From assembly GCA_029378245.1 (NCBI GenBank), contig JARKIF010000171.1, positions 1 through 64,000 on the forward strand: a stretch of 64,000 nucleotides of DNA, in the 5' to 3' direction. Origin of the DNA: Roridomyces roridus. Lineage: Eukaryota; Basidiomycota; Agaricomycetes; Agaricales; Mycenaceae. The notes beneath the pieces are model-generated. The model did not search any database and was not told the origin of the DNA. It was given only the letters and a program-made list of their open reading frames with translations. Of the stretch, positions 44,259-55,638 are shown piece after piece (the stretch's first letter is position 1; every line of letters begins with the position of its first letter). A program made the position numbers and the translations under genes.

Positions 44259-46080
44259 ATGCGAGTAACGGCATCCTCCCCGTCCCCAGCGATGGCTGTA
44301 GTATCACTGCTCGGCCTCGCCGCCTCTGTACTCGCCCACCCCCAGGCAACGCGCACAAGCGAGGCAGAGGAAGCGGCCATCTCCAGTACGTCCTCTGCTT
44401 CCCTTCCCTTCCCCTTCTCGACCTTCCAGAAGCTCACAGACTATGTACGCAGACCCGACCACAGAATGCCAATCGTACGACTACCCACCTGTCACCCAAG
44501 CCATGTCCTCCTTCCCCAAAATCTGGGAGTACGCGGCGACTATCTTGCCTGGCGACGCCGCGGGGCACGCCAAGTACGCCTCGTTCAACACGTCGATACC
44601 CAAGATCGCGCCCAAAGTGCGTTGACTCTTCGCCGCAAAGTATAATTACGCCGCGCTGATAGAACCTCCTTTGTGATTTCAAATAGGGAATTCTAACGGA
44701 CAGCACCAAGGGTACGAATTACCCCGCCACGGACCCCGATTGTTGGTGGACGTATAGCAATTGTCTCACACCCAAGTTGAGTGGGCTGGTTCCGGATGTT
44801 GCGGACGTCCCTGAGGTGTGTGACTTTGGCCCGAGCTGTTGGACTGACTGACGGCCTGCAGCCCCGAACGCTTGGGTACGGTTTCGATGACGGGCCGTAT
44901 TGTGGGCACAATGTGTGGTACGATTACCTCTCGTCTCAAAATCAGAAAGCCAGTGCGTCAAGTCCTTATTTCGCGTCGATTGTCGCTGACTGTTTTGGCT
45001 GTAGCAATGTTCTACATCGGCTCCAACGTGATGGACTACCCACTCGAGGCGCAGCGTGCCATCACCGACGGGCATGAGATTTGTGCTCGTGAGTTTGCGG
45101 TCGGTTTGAACTCCGGTTCATTTACTTATTCTCGTTCGCAGACACCTGGTCCCACAATTACATGACTGCTACGTCGAATGAAGGAGCGTTTGCAGAGCTC
45201 TGGTACTCGATTCAGGCGATCAAATTGGTTACGGGGGTTACTCCGACGTGTTGGCGCGTGCGTACGCTACCAGCCTTCCTATTCTTCCAAACATTCCTGA
45301 CTCTCCCCAATAGCCTCCGTACGGCGACGTCGACGATCGAATCAGGTACATCGCCGCTCAACTGGGCCTCCAGACCACCGTGTGGAAGTACGACACGGAG
45401 GACGGCACGGAGGGAAGCGACGGGGTCACTGCTGCTGATGTGACAAAGAACTACGACGACTTCATCACCAAGGCGTCGCAGGGTGCATTTAACACTGTGA
45501 GTTTGAACTCGCTCTCTCAAGTTCGAATTGAATTGACTGCTTACTTGCGGCTCACAGGTTGGCGCGATCCTCCTGACGCACGAGTTGACCAACTTTACGA
45601 TGCAAACCGCTATGGATTACCACCCCAAGCTGATGCAGGTTTTCGATGTGTGTTACTCACCCCGATTTCCATTTCTTTACGCTGACTGCACCATAGCACA
45701 TCGTACCCATCGCCGTCGCGCAAAACAAAACGACACCATACCTTGAGACGAATTACACCATGCCTACATTCGCGGAGTGTGCGTCCTTCCTTTCCATCAA
45801 TTCAAATCGAATGAATGGGCTGATACTTTGATGTACAGATATCGCCGGTACGACGCAGACCAACGGAACCACTGCCGTCTCCTCCGCACCGGCACAGTCG
45901 AATTCTGGCTCACCCACGAGCAGCGGTAGCGACCCCGCGACGTCCAGCGGTTCGCCCTCGCCTGGATCCTCTGGGGAGCAAAACCAGCATGTCAATGGCG
46001 TCGTCGGCCGCGTCAAAGGAAGTGTATCGGGACCCCTGTCAGCCGTCGGCGCCGCAGTGTTCGCGCTTCTTTGGCTGTGA
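44259..46080 (+). CDS. Chitin deacetylase (CE4), secreted, GPI-type
   Basis: It removes acetyl groups from chitin to give chitosan in the cell wall. Ten exons: 44259-44385, 44453-44616, 44687-44815, 44862-44952, 45005-45088, 45142-45257, 45314-45496, 45558-45647, 45697-45778, 45839-46080; 435 aa. There is a signal peptide (AVVSLLGLAASVLAHP). CE4 motifs: GFDDGPYCGHN (catalytic base and metal Asp), AHTWSHNYM with the first His created at a splice junction, RPPYGDVDDRIR, VWKYDTEDG, and ILLTHEL with the catalytic His. The C-terminus is a Ser/Pro/Thr-rich stalk and a hydrophobic end (AVGAAVFALLWL) suited to GPI attachment. An alternative start at 44292 would shorten the leader. Confidence 0.9.
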
Positions 46081-46551
46081 TCGCATGCATATGCCAGTGA
46101 TAAGTTCGATTGGATTCTCACATTCGACGGACACGTATATATTATTTTTTATTCACGAGCGGACGGACAGCCTCGGACTCATTTGCTTATGATAATATGC
46201 ATCTCACTCGCGATGGCTAGTTATACTTGGATGCAATGACGAGTTTAATGAATGAACTGGACGAGCTCGGCCCTTTAATCAACGCTTTCATTTGGCTTGC
46301 CATTCAACTCAATTAGTCGGATTCATTGATTAGCGTCCTGTAGCATCGTGAGTTAGAACCAAGATAGAAGATAGCCTGACGCCGACGGGCGACAAACGGG
46401 CGATGGTAAACTTGAGTTGGGTTTATGAAAGTCACGTTGTGTTCGGATCAACTAATCAAAATCAATGTATCAACCATGAAGCTAGATAAAAAAGATAATC
46501 AGTGACAACCTGTGCCAAACTCACTTGCAACTCTTGCCACCAATTTGCCAC
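46081..46551. other. Intergenic, no feature
   Basis: Sequence between the chitin deacetylase and F-box 2 with moderate AT-rich stretches and no recognisable coding or repeat structure. Confidence 0.4.
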
Positions 46552-48188
46552 ATGTCCTCCCCATCGGTGGCCGCCTCGCAGCCTTCCATCGGCCAGCTTT
46601 TCTCGTCAATGGCGGGATATCCCTCCTCGCACAGCTCGCCCCCTATCACTGTAAGAGCAGAATCATTGAGTGGACAGCCTACGGAGTGGCTCACAAAGAC
46701 TTGCAGGATGATTCGGATTATAGCGATGTTGATATGACTCAACCTGTGGACTACGACGAACCTCCCAGGCGGGACAGGAGAATCACGGCTGAGAATCACA
46801 GCCGACGCCCGCCCTCGCAGGCCTTGGTTGCGGAACAGCGAGAGATTCCCGCCGCCACCGACGCCACTCGCCAAGTGTGTTATTCCCCCCTTTTTCTCTC
46901 AACACCGCCGCTGATCAATCTGCAGCGCGAACAAACATTTTCTCTCACAGGAACAAGCCTATGCCCGATTCAAAAACTTCCCCTCGAACTACTTCATGCA
47001 ATCTTTATCGCTTGCCTTCCATTGGACAAGTATGTGCCCGTCAGCCGACGATTGGGACCGCTGCTCGTATCCTGGGTCTGCAGAGACTGGCGCCGTGCCG
47101 CACTGGGGCTGCCTGCCCTTTGGGCATCTCTCGCGCTCGAGTGCAGTTCCAGCACTCTCCGAGGGCAGTGCGAGTACCTTTCCTCCGCCTACAAAAACTG
47201 GCTTTCCCATGTCGGTCGACACCCGCTGTCGCTGTCGCTCCGAGCCCGCGGGCTGAGCCTCGGCCAAAACCTGTGGGACCGCGTTGGGTTCGAGTACACC
47301 TCGTTCCTCACCATCGAAGGGGTTATACACAGGTGCACCACCCTTGATTGTGGAATACCTATCTGCGCCACGCAGTTTCACACCCTCATGAAACAGGCGT
47401 TCGCTCTCGTGTCGGCGTCCTTTTCTTCAGTCACGCCGGTCGAGGAATTTGACAAAGAGCATGAGGCGATTGAGGTGGAGCGCCTCCAAATGCTGAACAT
47501 GACCACGTCCCGGGGAACCAGCGCCTCCCTCCTCGCCCGGCTTGTCCTCCCCGCGCTACGGACACTCCGTCTGACAGACCGCCACCCGTCAGCGGTGACA
47601 TGGGCAGCCGTAGCTGCTCTCGCCCAACGTTCCTCCGAGGTCGCAGGTACAAACTCCTTCCAACTCGCAGAATTCTCCCACACGCGATCGTACAGCAATC
47701 CTGACTCTGACTCCGTGAGCCCGGACATCAGCAATGCAAACACATTCTCCGCGCTCGTATCAAGCCCCGCGATGCAGAACCTCCAGCGGCTCGCGCTCCG
47801 TGAGACCGTACCCTTGGTTCCATCCTCCCATGTAGTTGCGGAAGATTTCAACCTTAGCGCGCCTGCTCTTGCACCATTTGCGCGGCCGGGGACGCTGCCA
47901 AAGCTGAGGGAGCTCGTGTTGGAGAGGTGCGTGGCGCCGGATGGGGTGTTGAGTGATGTTATGAGGACAAGGATGCAGGGATTCCTTGATCATCCCGAGG
48001 AGGAGGAGGAGGAGGAGGAAACCGTTGAAGGCCGGTGTGTGCGGCTCAAGAAGTTGGAGGTCGCATTTCCGTCGCTTTCTGGCTTTGAGGGACTCGTACG
48101 CACATATGAGCGCGATAGGGGAATGTTGAGTGCGTTGGCGGAGCAGGTTGGGTTTGAGCTTGTTATCACGCCGGTCGTTGAGGAGTAG
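46552..48188 (+). CDS. F-box protein 2
   Basis: Paralogue of F-box 1 with the same three-exon structure: 46552-46650, 46707-46874, 46926-48188; 509 aa. N-terminal Ser-rich leader (MSSPSVAASQPSIGQLFSS), then the F-box (IQKLPLELLHAIFIACLPLD, WRRAALGLPALWASLALEC), then an LRR-like body (LPKLRELVLERCVAPDGVL) and a Glu run (about residues 446-456, HPEEEEEEEE). Putative SCF substrate receptor. It is convergent with NACHT 2, with 52 bp between the two stops, in contrast to the divergent layout of the first pair. Confidence 0.8.
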
Positions 48189-48240
48189 AAGAGCCGGGAG
48201 CAGAGCTGATGGAATATTCTAGCCTTGCAGGATCGGATTG

Positions 48241-51024
48241 TCAATACGAGCATTCCTCCATCAATTCTTCCATTTCCTCTGCATAACCCTCCCAGCGCTG
48301 GATTACTCCCGGTGGGCATTTGGATTTCTGGAACACCAGTTAGAAATCGGCGAATAGCAAGCTTTCCAATGTACCTTGAGCCATCCTACGATGCGATGTA
48401 TAGTGAGCAGGGAGAAGGAATATCCGAGTGAGCCGAATCCAATGTAGGGTGGAACGAATTCGGCTAGTTTGCGCAGAAGTTCAGGATCGGATGGCGGACA
48501 CCGGGAAATTGTAAAACTCCATCGTTGATCCGGATAGCGACCAAATGTCTCGTCCCTGGTACTGGGTAAGCAGCGCTTTGAGCGTAATTAGATCAATTCT
48601 GTCGTACCACACTTCAAATGGCAGTTCACCGTTACGAATCCTCTCCATGAGATGGATGAAACCCAAGGCAACATCTCTGCGGGCCGCAGCTGATGGAGCC
48701 CCCCAGGAGCCAATGGGATCCCCGACCAATTTTAAAGTCCATATTCTCTCCAAAATATCACTCCATGAGATGTTCAGGAGAATGCGAACACGGAAGAGGA
48801 TTTTGGAATGCTGACAGAATATGTTGCCCATACGCTCGGCGCGGTCAGAGTGAAGATATGAAAAGAAAGCAAGTTCCAACACTCGTCGGACTTTAGGGAC
48901 TGTGAAGGCTAGTCCGGTCCAGGTGGGTCCGAAACTGACAGCAGCCATCCACGAAATTCTCTCCCAGAGTTCAATTAGATCTTCGGGACAATCGGGAATT
49001 TTCTGCAAATAAATCAAGAGGGTGAATAATTGTACAATGGACGACAAGCACTCACTCTCATCCAAGCGATCAATTCTGGGATTCCGCGTGTCTGATGGCT
49101 GTCAACGGGTTTGACGAATTGAAAGACGTCCGGATTTAAAAGCCGGATGTGAGGCAAGAGTTCTGCCCTCGGTGACACGGATATAAGGAACGATATCCAG
49201 ACCCCGGAAAGCGGCCTGGCATGGAATTAGCCCAGCCCAAGGAGAAATCCGTTTGGTTTTAGTAACGAACCGAACAACATGATTGCGGCTGTAAAGCTCT
49301 TTCAGGGGGGACGACAATGCAATGAGCACGGAACGAGCTAGTTCGAAACGGCGCTGCTCTCCGCCGACATAGAATGTCAACGACCGGCTTTCAGTCACCA
49401 GAAAATCCATGAAAGACGCGTGGCTTGCCGTAATCGGCGAGCACTCGTCGGTATTGAGAAGCGACTGTAGTTTGCGTACTGCGAGCTCTATTTCGCCAGC
49501 CTCCAGTCTGAAGAGTTGTTCCATCTGGTGAGCAGAGAGTTGCCAACCAAGAGATATGACACAAAGGACGTCCAGAACGTGTGGTCGAAACCGCGTTGGA
49601 ACCTGGGAAAGAATGTGGATGTAGAGTTGATCCAGCGTCTCAAAAGGTGTTCTGGAGTCATTTGGGTCCGAAGTCCCCTCCAGAATAATCTGCAGCTGCT
49701 CCGTTGGTCGAAACTGTTTGTCGTCGACGAATTTAATGACGGTGGCCGCGTAGACGAAATACCCGGACGATTTTTGCACCAGCTTGTTCAGAATGTTCTC
49801 AGATGGCCATGAGACGGGGGTTTGAGCCATGGTCCGGTAGTGTTCTTGCCGAATTCTGGAGAACTCCCGCCGGAAGAATGTGTCCACATCGAGGAAAGAC
49901 TGCTCGATATTCAAGCTGCGCAGACCGCGGAATGCAGGATCGTCGAACATTTCGCGAATCTCTGGCTCCGCGCGGCTGGCGATTACGATTTTGAGAGGTA
50001 AATCACGAGAGCAGAAGAGTTTGCGAATGGAACGCAATATCTCCTGCTGGACGGGAGCTCCGTCACACTCGTCGAGTCCATCAACAAGAAGTATGCGATG
50101 CACCACCTCATCCGAGGGGTCTTCCGCTTGTGCACAAGCCGATAAACAGGGCTTGACAAGAAGTTCTTGGAGCTGAGATGCCATAGACGTCCCGACCAGA
50201 GAAGGGTGCTGTTGGACTGCCTCCGAGACCGCGCGCTTAAGCAGATGTCCGTCAAAGAGGGCTAGCTGGTACGCCAGGGTAGCAAACAGCGCCGTGGCGC
50301 TCCCGCGGCTCGGGTGGCCTCTCTTGAAAAAGAAACTACCCCCCAGGCAATTGGCGTCTCGCAGTTTTTGGCACATTGTCTGCATGATGGCAGATTTTCC
50401 CGCTCCTGCGGGTCCATGAAGCCAGATAACGGAAATATCGGGCGCCATCATACGGCCCCAAAGTTCAGCCAGCAGCGCTTCGCGGGTCGCGGGATGACAC
50501 CGCGGTTGCGGAAAGCTCCCGGCCGAGTCGTACACGGCATCCAGTGCGACATGTTGATGGAGTATGTGGACACCTTGGGCACGGTCTGCAAGGATCAAGA
50601 CTCAAGAGACGACTCAGACACAGAAATCGGTAGACCTACCAAGTTCTCTATCTTCAAGGATGTTATATACATTATTCACGTTTGGCGTTGTGATATTGAA
50701 TTGATTCCGAGAAACATCTTCAGGCGGCGAGGCCACCGAAGGAAGACACCTTGGCAGAGGGGAAGCATCTGCGCGGATCGGTGTCAGATACGTAGTCGTG
50801 CTACGGCTGTGCTGACCGCTATTGTGAATCGCTGGCGCTCCGGAAAGCTGAGACTGAGACTGAAGCCCTTTGGATCCACGTCGAGAATCCGAAGTGGGAG
50901 CCTCGCTCGTCACCCTGAGGCGTGACGAGGTGCTAAACTGTTGCTGGATCGCAAGCGTCACATCCCCAGCGACAGTGTAGAAGTTGCCGCCCTGGACTTG
51001 AAAATTGCTGGAGTTGTTGAACAT
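48241..51024 (-). CDS. NACHT-domain NLR-like protein 2
   Basis: Paralogue of NACHT 1. Six exons: 51024-50640, 50585-49271, 49215-49056, 49002-48608, 48555-48375, 48327-48241; 840 aa with frame kept. N-terminus MFNNSSNFQVQGGNFYTVAG with GDVTLAIQQ, a Ser-rich linker, NITTPNVNNVY, then SFPQPRCHPAT, Walker A GPAGAGKSAIMQ and Walker B ILLVDGLDECDG, a winged-helix region, and a C-terminal helical domain ending GVIQRWEGYAEEME. Introns in the C-terminal part match NACHT 1, but the linker intron of NACHT 1 is not evident here. The start was chosen at the MFNNSS motif shared with its paralogue; an in-frame ATG seven codons upstream is possible. Confidence 0.85.
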
Positions 51025-51215
51025 GAGAATGGTCCCAGGCACCAAGACGGCCGGCTTAGGCAGAGATGCGGCAAAGTAGGAGAAGGACGAAGGAAGGACG
51101 AAGGAAGCACCAAGGAAGCAGCGAGCACACTGTCAAGATGTATTGATGCACGCACAGCCTCGTGTATAGCCATGCGGCCAACATGCGGCTGCAGCGGAAA
51201 TAGGACATGGCCCAA

Positions 51216-52420
51216 TTACAGCCTCGAAAATCGTTCCACAAACTCGACAAGCGTAGCAAACGCCTCGCGTGCAAAGAAATCCAAATTCATATCATGCCCA
51301 CTTCCCTGTGCGACGACGAGGTCAAAACTCTTTGCCGCAGGCCACAGAGCACCCTCCGCCGCCCTCAAAGCCACAACATCATCACACCGTCCAGTCCCCA
51401 CACAAAACGACCGATCCTCCGAACCAATGACTTTGGCTACAGCCCCCGTGTACTCCGCCTCCAACGACGTCGTCGGGAGTTGCATCGCAATGGAAATAGA
51501 CCCTAGGTCCTTGGTGAAATTGTCGTGGATGATCATGCGCGGCGAGTAAGAGTGGGCGTTGGGTGGGTAGAACAAGCTGCGATTTTCCGTTGTGAAGTAC
51601 CCGGGGTGGAGGGATCCCCATCGGTCTGGGTTGGCTTCCTGCGCAGTGATGCCGACCAAGGGAATGTTGAAGGACGTGCCCGGTTGGACGCTGAGCAAGG
51701 CTGTTAGGATGAGGCCATCGAATACGGAGCGCGTGCCCTCCACGATCGAATTGAAGGTCAGCAATGCCGAGCCCACGCTGTGTCCGATTCCGATGATCTT
51801 TTTGAAGGGCGGGACTCCCGGGAGGATGGATGCGCTTTTGAGATGGCGAGCGACCTCCGATATGGCAGCGGCACTGGTGGGGAACTGAACGTCCGAGGGA
51901 TCGCTCGGCCGCGAGCTCAGACCAACGCCCAATTGGTCGATGGCAAGCGATGCAAACCCACGCTCGCACGAAAAGGCTGCGTACGAGTAGTTGCGGAATT
52001 CCGCGACAGAGGGCGACCAATACTCGCTGGAATAGGTGAATCCGTGAACGAGAAGCTGGATAACATCTGGAACATGGCGGTGAGCAATTGCGTGGTGATT
52101 TTGAGAAGGAAAGGCGGACCTGCATTTTGAGGAGAAGGAACGTCTGGACGGCAGAAAGTCCCAGCGATATCGTACGTCTCGTTGACGCGGCGCAGATCAG
52201 GAGAGACCTCGGTGGGATCCGTGGGCACAAACGCATCGGTATTGACTTGGAAGACGCTACTCGCATTGGTCTGAAGCCCCGCAAAGGCATCAGTCGGATC
52301 GGTCGGTACGAGGGCGTCAACATGGACTGGGATGGTGACATGCGAGCAGGCGCAGGACGAGCCCGAGACAATGTGCAAGTCGGACAGATATGAGAGTAAC
52401 ACAAGTGCAGAGAAGAGCAT
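51216..52420 (-). CDS. Secreted alpha/beta hydrolase 1
   Basis: Probable extracellular esterase- or lipase-like enzyme of unknown substrate. Two exons (52420-52120, 52066-51216), 383 aa. A signal peptide (LFSALVLLSYLSDLHIVSG) is followed by a Cys pair (SCACSH) and HVDALVPTDPTD, a motif that is partly repeated (NTDAFVPTDPTE). The oxyanion strand is LLVHGFTY, the nucleophile elbow GIGHSVGS, and the likely catalytic His is in GSGHDMNLDFF. It is paralogous to the gene at 62121. Divergent from GH47, with a TATA box 39 bp upstream of its ATG. Confidence 0.8.
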
Positions 52421-52458
52421 GGTCGGGGAGATGGTCTTTCCGCCGAAGAACTACGAGT

Positions 52459-52465
52459 TTTTATA
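52459..52465 (-). promoter_or_regulatory. TATA box of hydrolase 1
   Basis: On the minus strand TATAAAA lies 39-45 bp upstream of the start codon at 52420, within the 467-bp divergent region shared with the GH47 gene. Position and sequence suit a core promoter with a short 5' leader. Confidence 0.5.
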
Positions 52466-52887
52466 TCTAGATGTGTAGACCTGCGGGAACGGACGGATTC
52501 GGGTGAGAATCTTGACAGAGCGCGCGAGGTTGAGACAGACTCAACGCGGTAGTCATGCGAGAAGCAAAGCCACACCGCCCGAGTAGGGACTACGCTCAGA
52601 GGCATCATGGAGTGACGAGTCCGTCCGACTCCGGGGCAAGGTTGGCAAGGATCGTTTGCAGCGCCACCCGGTGAGCACAAGATGAAGATGTCTTATTGTG
52701 ATTCGGAGGTCGCAAGATTGGCGTGGCTCACGCCCATCGAGGGTTTTCCGCCGCTGGCGGGAGGAAGAGAGCGACATGCTGTGCGGTGGGAGAAAATGTC
52801 CCAAATGGGGATGGATCATGACATCTCTCTCGAATTGGCAAGCGTAGCAACTGCGTCACCAAGACTTTCTCCTCCTCCTCCGCCTGG

Positions 52888-55241
52888 ATGCGAAGACGGA
52901 CGATCCAATACCTGGTTCTGCTATTCGTCGGAGCAGTAGCCACACACCTGGTATGAATCCCCCGCACTCTGCACCCGCCCGGACCTCACATTTGGCTGCA
53001 GTACTTTTTCTCCTCTGACGGTATCGACCCTTCCTACATCCCGGACTGGCTGCAAGAGGATGAGACTCCGGAGGCCGTATCGAAGGGGCGTCTTTTAGCA
53101 GATGCTCCGAAGCGAAATGCTGTTGTGGCTGCTTTCAAGGTGCGTGTGTGGCACACGACCTGAGATGTGCTTCTAATGACTTGAATTCTAGCACGCGTGG
53201 TCAGCCTATGGTGTGGCTTTTGCTCCATTTCCTCTCAGAATCTCTAATCCTTCGATTCAGAACGAGATGCCATGGGTTCCGACGAATACCACCCCATTAG
53301 CCACCAGGGGAAGAACCTTTCGCACACTGGAGGCATTGGATACACCATCGTCGACGCCATCGACACCATGCTCCTCATGGACCTCAAAGAGGAGTACTCC
53401 CGTGCAGCAGAGTGGGTGAGAACCTCCCTCCGCTTCGACAGAGACGGTCATTCTCGGTGTTTCAATACTTTCGAGGTGCGTTACAAAATTATATCTCCTC
53501 TCATTCACCCTGATGTCAATGCAGACGACGATCCGTGTCCTCGGAGGCTTGCTCTCCGCACATCACCTCACCTCCGACCCAATGTACCTCCACCACGCTG
53601 TCGACCTCGCAGCCCGTATGCTCCCGGCGTTTGATACGACGTCGGGGCTCCCCATGACTTCCATCGATCTCGAGCAGCGCAAAGGTATTGCAGACGTGTA
53701 TATCAGCACCGCCGAGGCAACGACTCTGCAGCTCGAATTCCGGGATCTCGCTCAGCTGACGGGGAATGAGATCTACTGGCACAAGGCAGAGAAAGTCATG
53801 GCCGTCGTAGAAAAGGCGAGACTGCCCAGTAATTTGGCACCGATATCCATGAGGTATCTTTCTCTCTCGTTAATTCTCATTACATGTTTACGATTCACAG
53901 TGCGAACGATGGCACGTATCTGCTGTCGGACATCCGGCTCGGTTCGCGGGGCGACTCTTACTACGAGTACCTACTGAAACAATACTTACAAACAGTCCGT
54001 TTCTCTCTCCTGCCTATGTCCGAGCTGACCAATTCTCCAGGACCGCACGGAACCCGTGTATCTCAAAGTAGGCGTCTTTCAGTCAACCGACATCTGGTTT
54101 TCACGACACGCAGATGTACGAAGACGCGATGCAAGGCATTCACGACCACCTTGTGCACAAAACGCCCAAACACAAGCTCACCTATCTCGCCGAGCTCCAC
54201 CCGCGAGGGCCGAATTGGCAGACGTGCGTTGCGCTCGTCCCCTTGCTCACCTCGATCAACCCTCTTACAGGACATGGGACGTCGAACCGAAACAAGACCA
54301 CCTTGTATGCTTCCTCGCTGGATCGCTCATGCTGGGTGCGACCACTGCGGGCGCTCTTCCGAACACCAAGGTCTCCGTCCCGCCGCAGATGAGCGAACTG
54401 ACAAAGGCGGGCAGGAGGGATTGGGAGACGGGTGTGGCGCTCCTGGAGGGATGCATGGCGACGCATCAGACTGCTACGTGCGTCTTCAATTCCCTCTCAC
54501 TTTCGGTATTGACTTGGGATACAGCGGGCTTTCGCCTGAGATTGCGCAATTCCGGCCGGGGCCAGGATCGCTGCCTGATAGGGACTGGCATATCAAGGGG
54601 TGGAGGTACGTTTCTGCTTCGTCGTCTCTCATCTTCTGACGCTTCGAGCAGAGCGGGAGGCTCCGCGCCATACGACGCGCGGTATATGCTGCGGTACGTT
54701 CGCCTTGATTGCTTGGAGCCATGCTGAATATCCGAAATAGCCCGGAAACCATCGAATCCCTCTTCCTCGCTTGGCGCCTCACGGGCAACCCGAAGTACCG
54801 CGCCTACGCGTGGGGTATCTTCCAAGGAATTGAGCTGCATGCAAGGTTGCCTGGGGGTGGGTATGCGACTGTGTTGGATGTGGATACGGTCCCTACCAAG
54901 CTGGATGATAAACAGGAGACGTTTTATCTGGTGCGTTGTTCTTGTTCCCAAGCCAAGTCCTGAAACACAGTTGATTCACTGATGGTTGGTGTAGAGCGAG
55001 ACGTTAAAATATCTGTTCTTGACTTTTGCGGATGAAGATGTGATATCGCTTGACGGTGTGTTTGTCCAGTGCTCTGACCGTCCGGTGCTCATCTTGACGC
55101 AGAATATGTGTTCAATACGGAGGTGAGTTGCGGCTGGTCCACTGCCGCCGTTGAATGTTGTACTAATTCTAATTTGACTCGAAGGCACACCCGCTTCCTA
55201 TTTTCCGGCCTTCTTCTATACAGCCTTTGTTCACACTATAG
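52888..55241 (+). CDS. GH47 alpha-1,2-mannosidase
   Basis: Class I mannosidase that trims Man9 N-glycans in the ER/Golgi. About 15 short exons are inferred. The N-terminus is a type II anchor (TIQYLVLLFVGAVATHL), then the luminal domain with HAWSAYERDAMGSDEYHP, HTGGIGYTIVDAIDTM, LGGLLSAHHL, GSRGDSYYEYLLKQYL, YDARYMLRPETIESLF and the Ca2+-binding end EYVFNTEAHPL, all hallmarks of GH47. Several motifs are assembled across splice junctions and stay in frame (for example near 53210-53270 and 54600-54740). It ends with TAG at 55239-55241. No lesion was seen. Divergent from hydrolase 1. Confidence 0.88.
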
Positions 55242-55638
55242 TAATTTATTCCAGGAAGAGAAGAACGATCTTTTGAAATTCACCGCCGGGCAATGGCAAG
55301 CTTCGTCGAGGTGGGAGCGGTATCCGATAGGGTTTTCAGTCAGACCTACTACTAATTGTGTAAAGCGGCGGCCAGTACTGTCTTCCACGGTATCCATGAG
55401 GCGATCGCTCGGAGCTTCACTCTGCGCAATTCTTGTGGGAAAGCTTTCATCTCCAAGGGTGATTCTTGATTCTTTGCCCATGTCAACTACACCTTCTCAA
55501 CCAATCGTCCCACTGCGATGTTTCCTGGCTTCGGATAAGGTTCGATTCGCTTACATCCCTGCAATACTAGATAAAGGCCGACCAAACTCCAAGAGGTGGG
55601 TATCTCACTCTCTCTCTGTGTCTTTCGATCGTCGGGAC
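55242..55638. other. Intergenic between GH47 and the oxygenase
   Basis: About 400 bp with no recognisable feature; it must contain the terminator of GH47 and the promoter of the downstream oxygenase, which lie on the same strand. Confidence 0.4.

Noticed and set aside
49102..49140. Premature end of NACHT 2 at the stop near 49102
   Set aside because: An intron at 49216-49270 shifts into the frame that matches NACHT 1 (ELLPHIRLLNPDVF), so the stop is not used.
51382..52680. 432-codon minus-strand frame across hydrolase 1
   Set aside because: It reads through the hydrolase exons in another frame and lacks the GxSxG context; the two-exon hydrolase model fits conservation.
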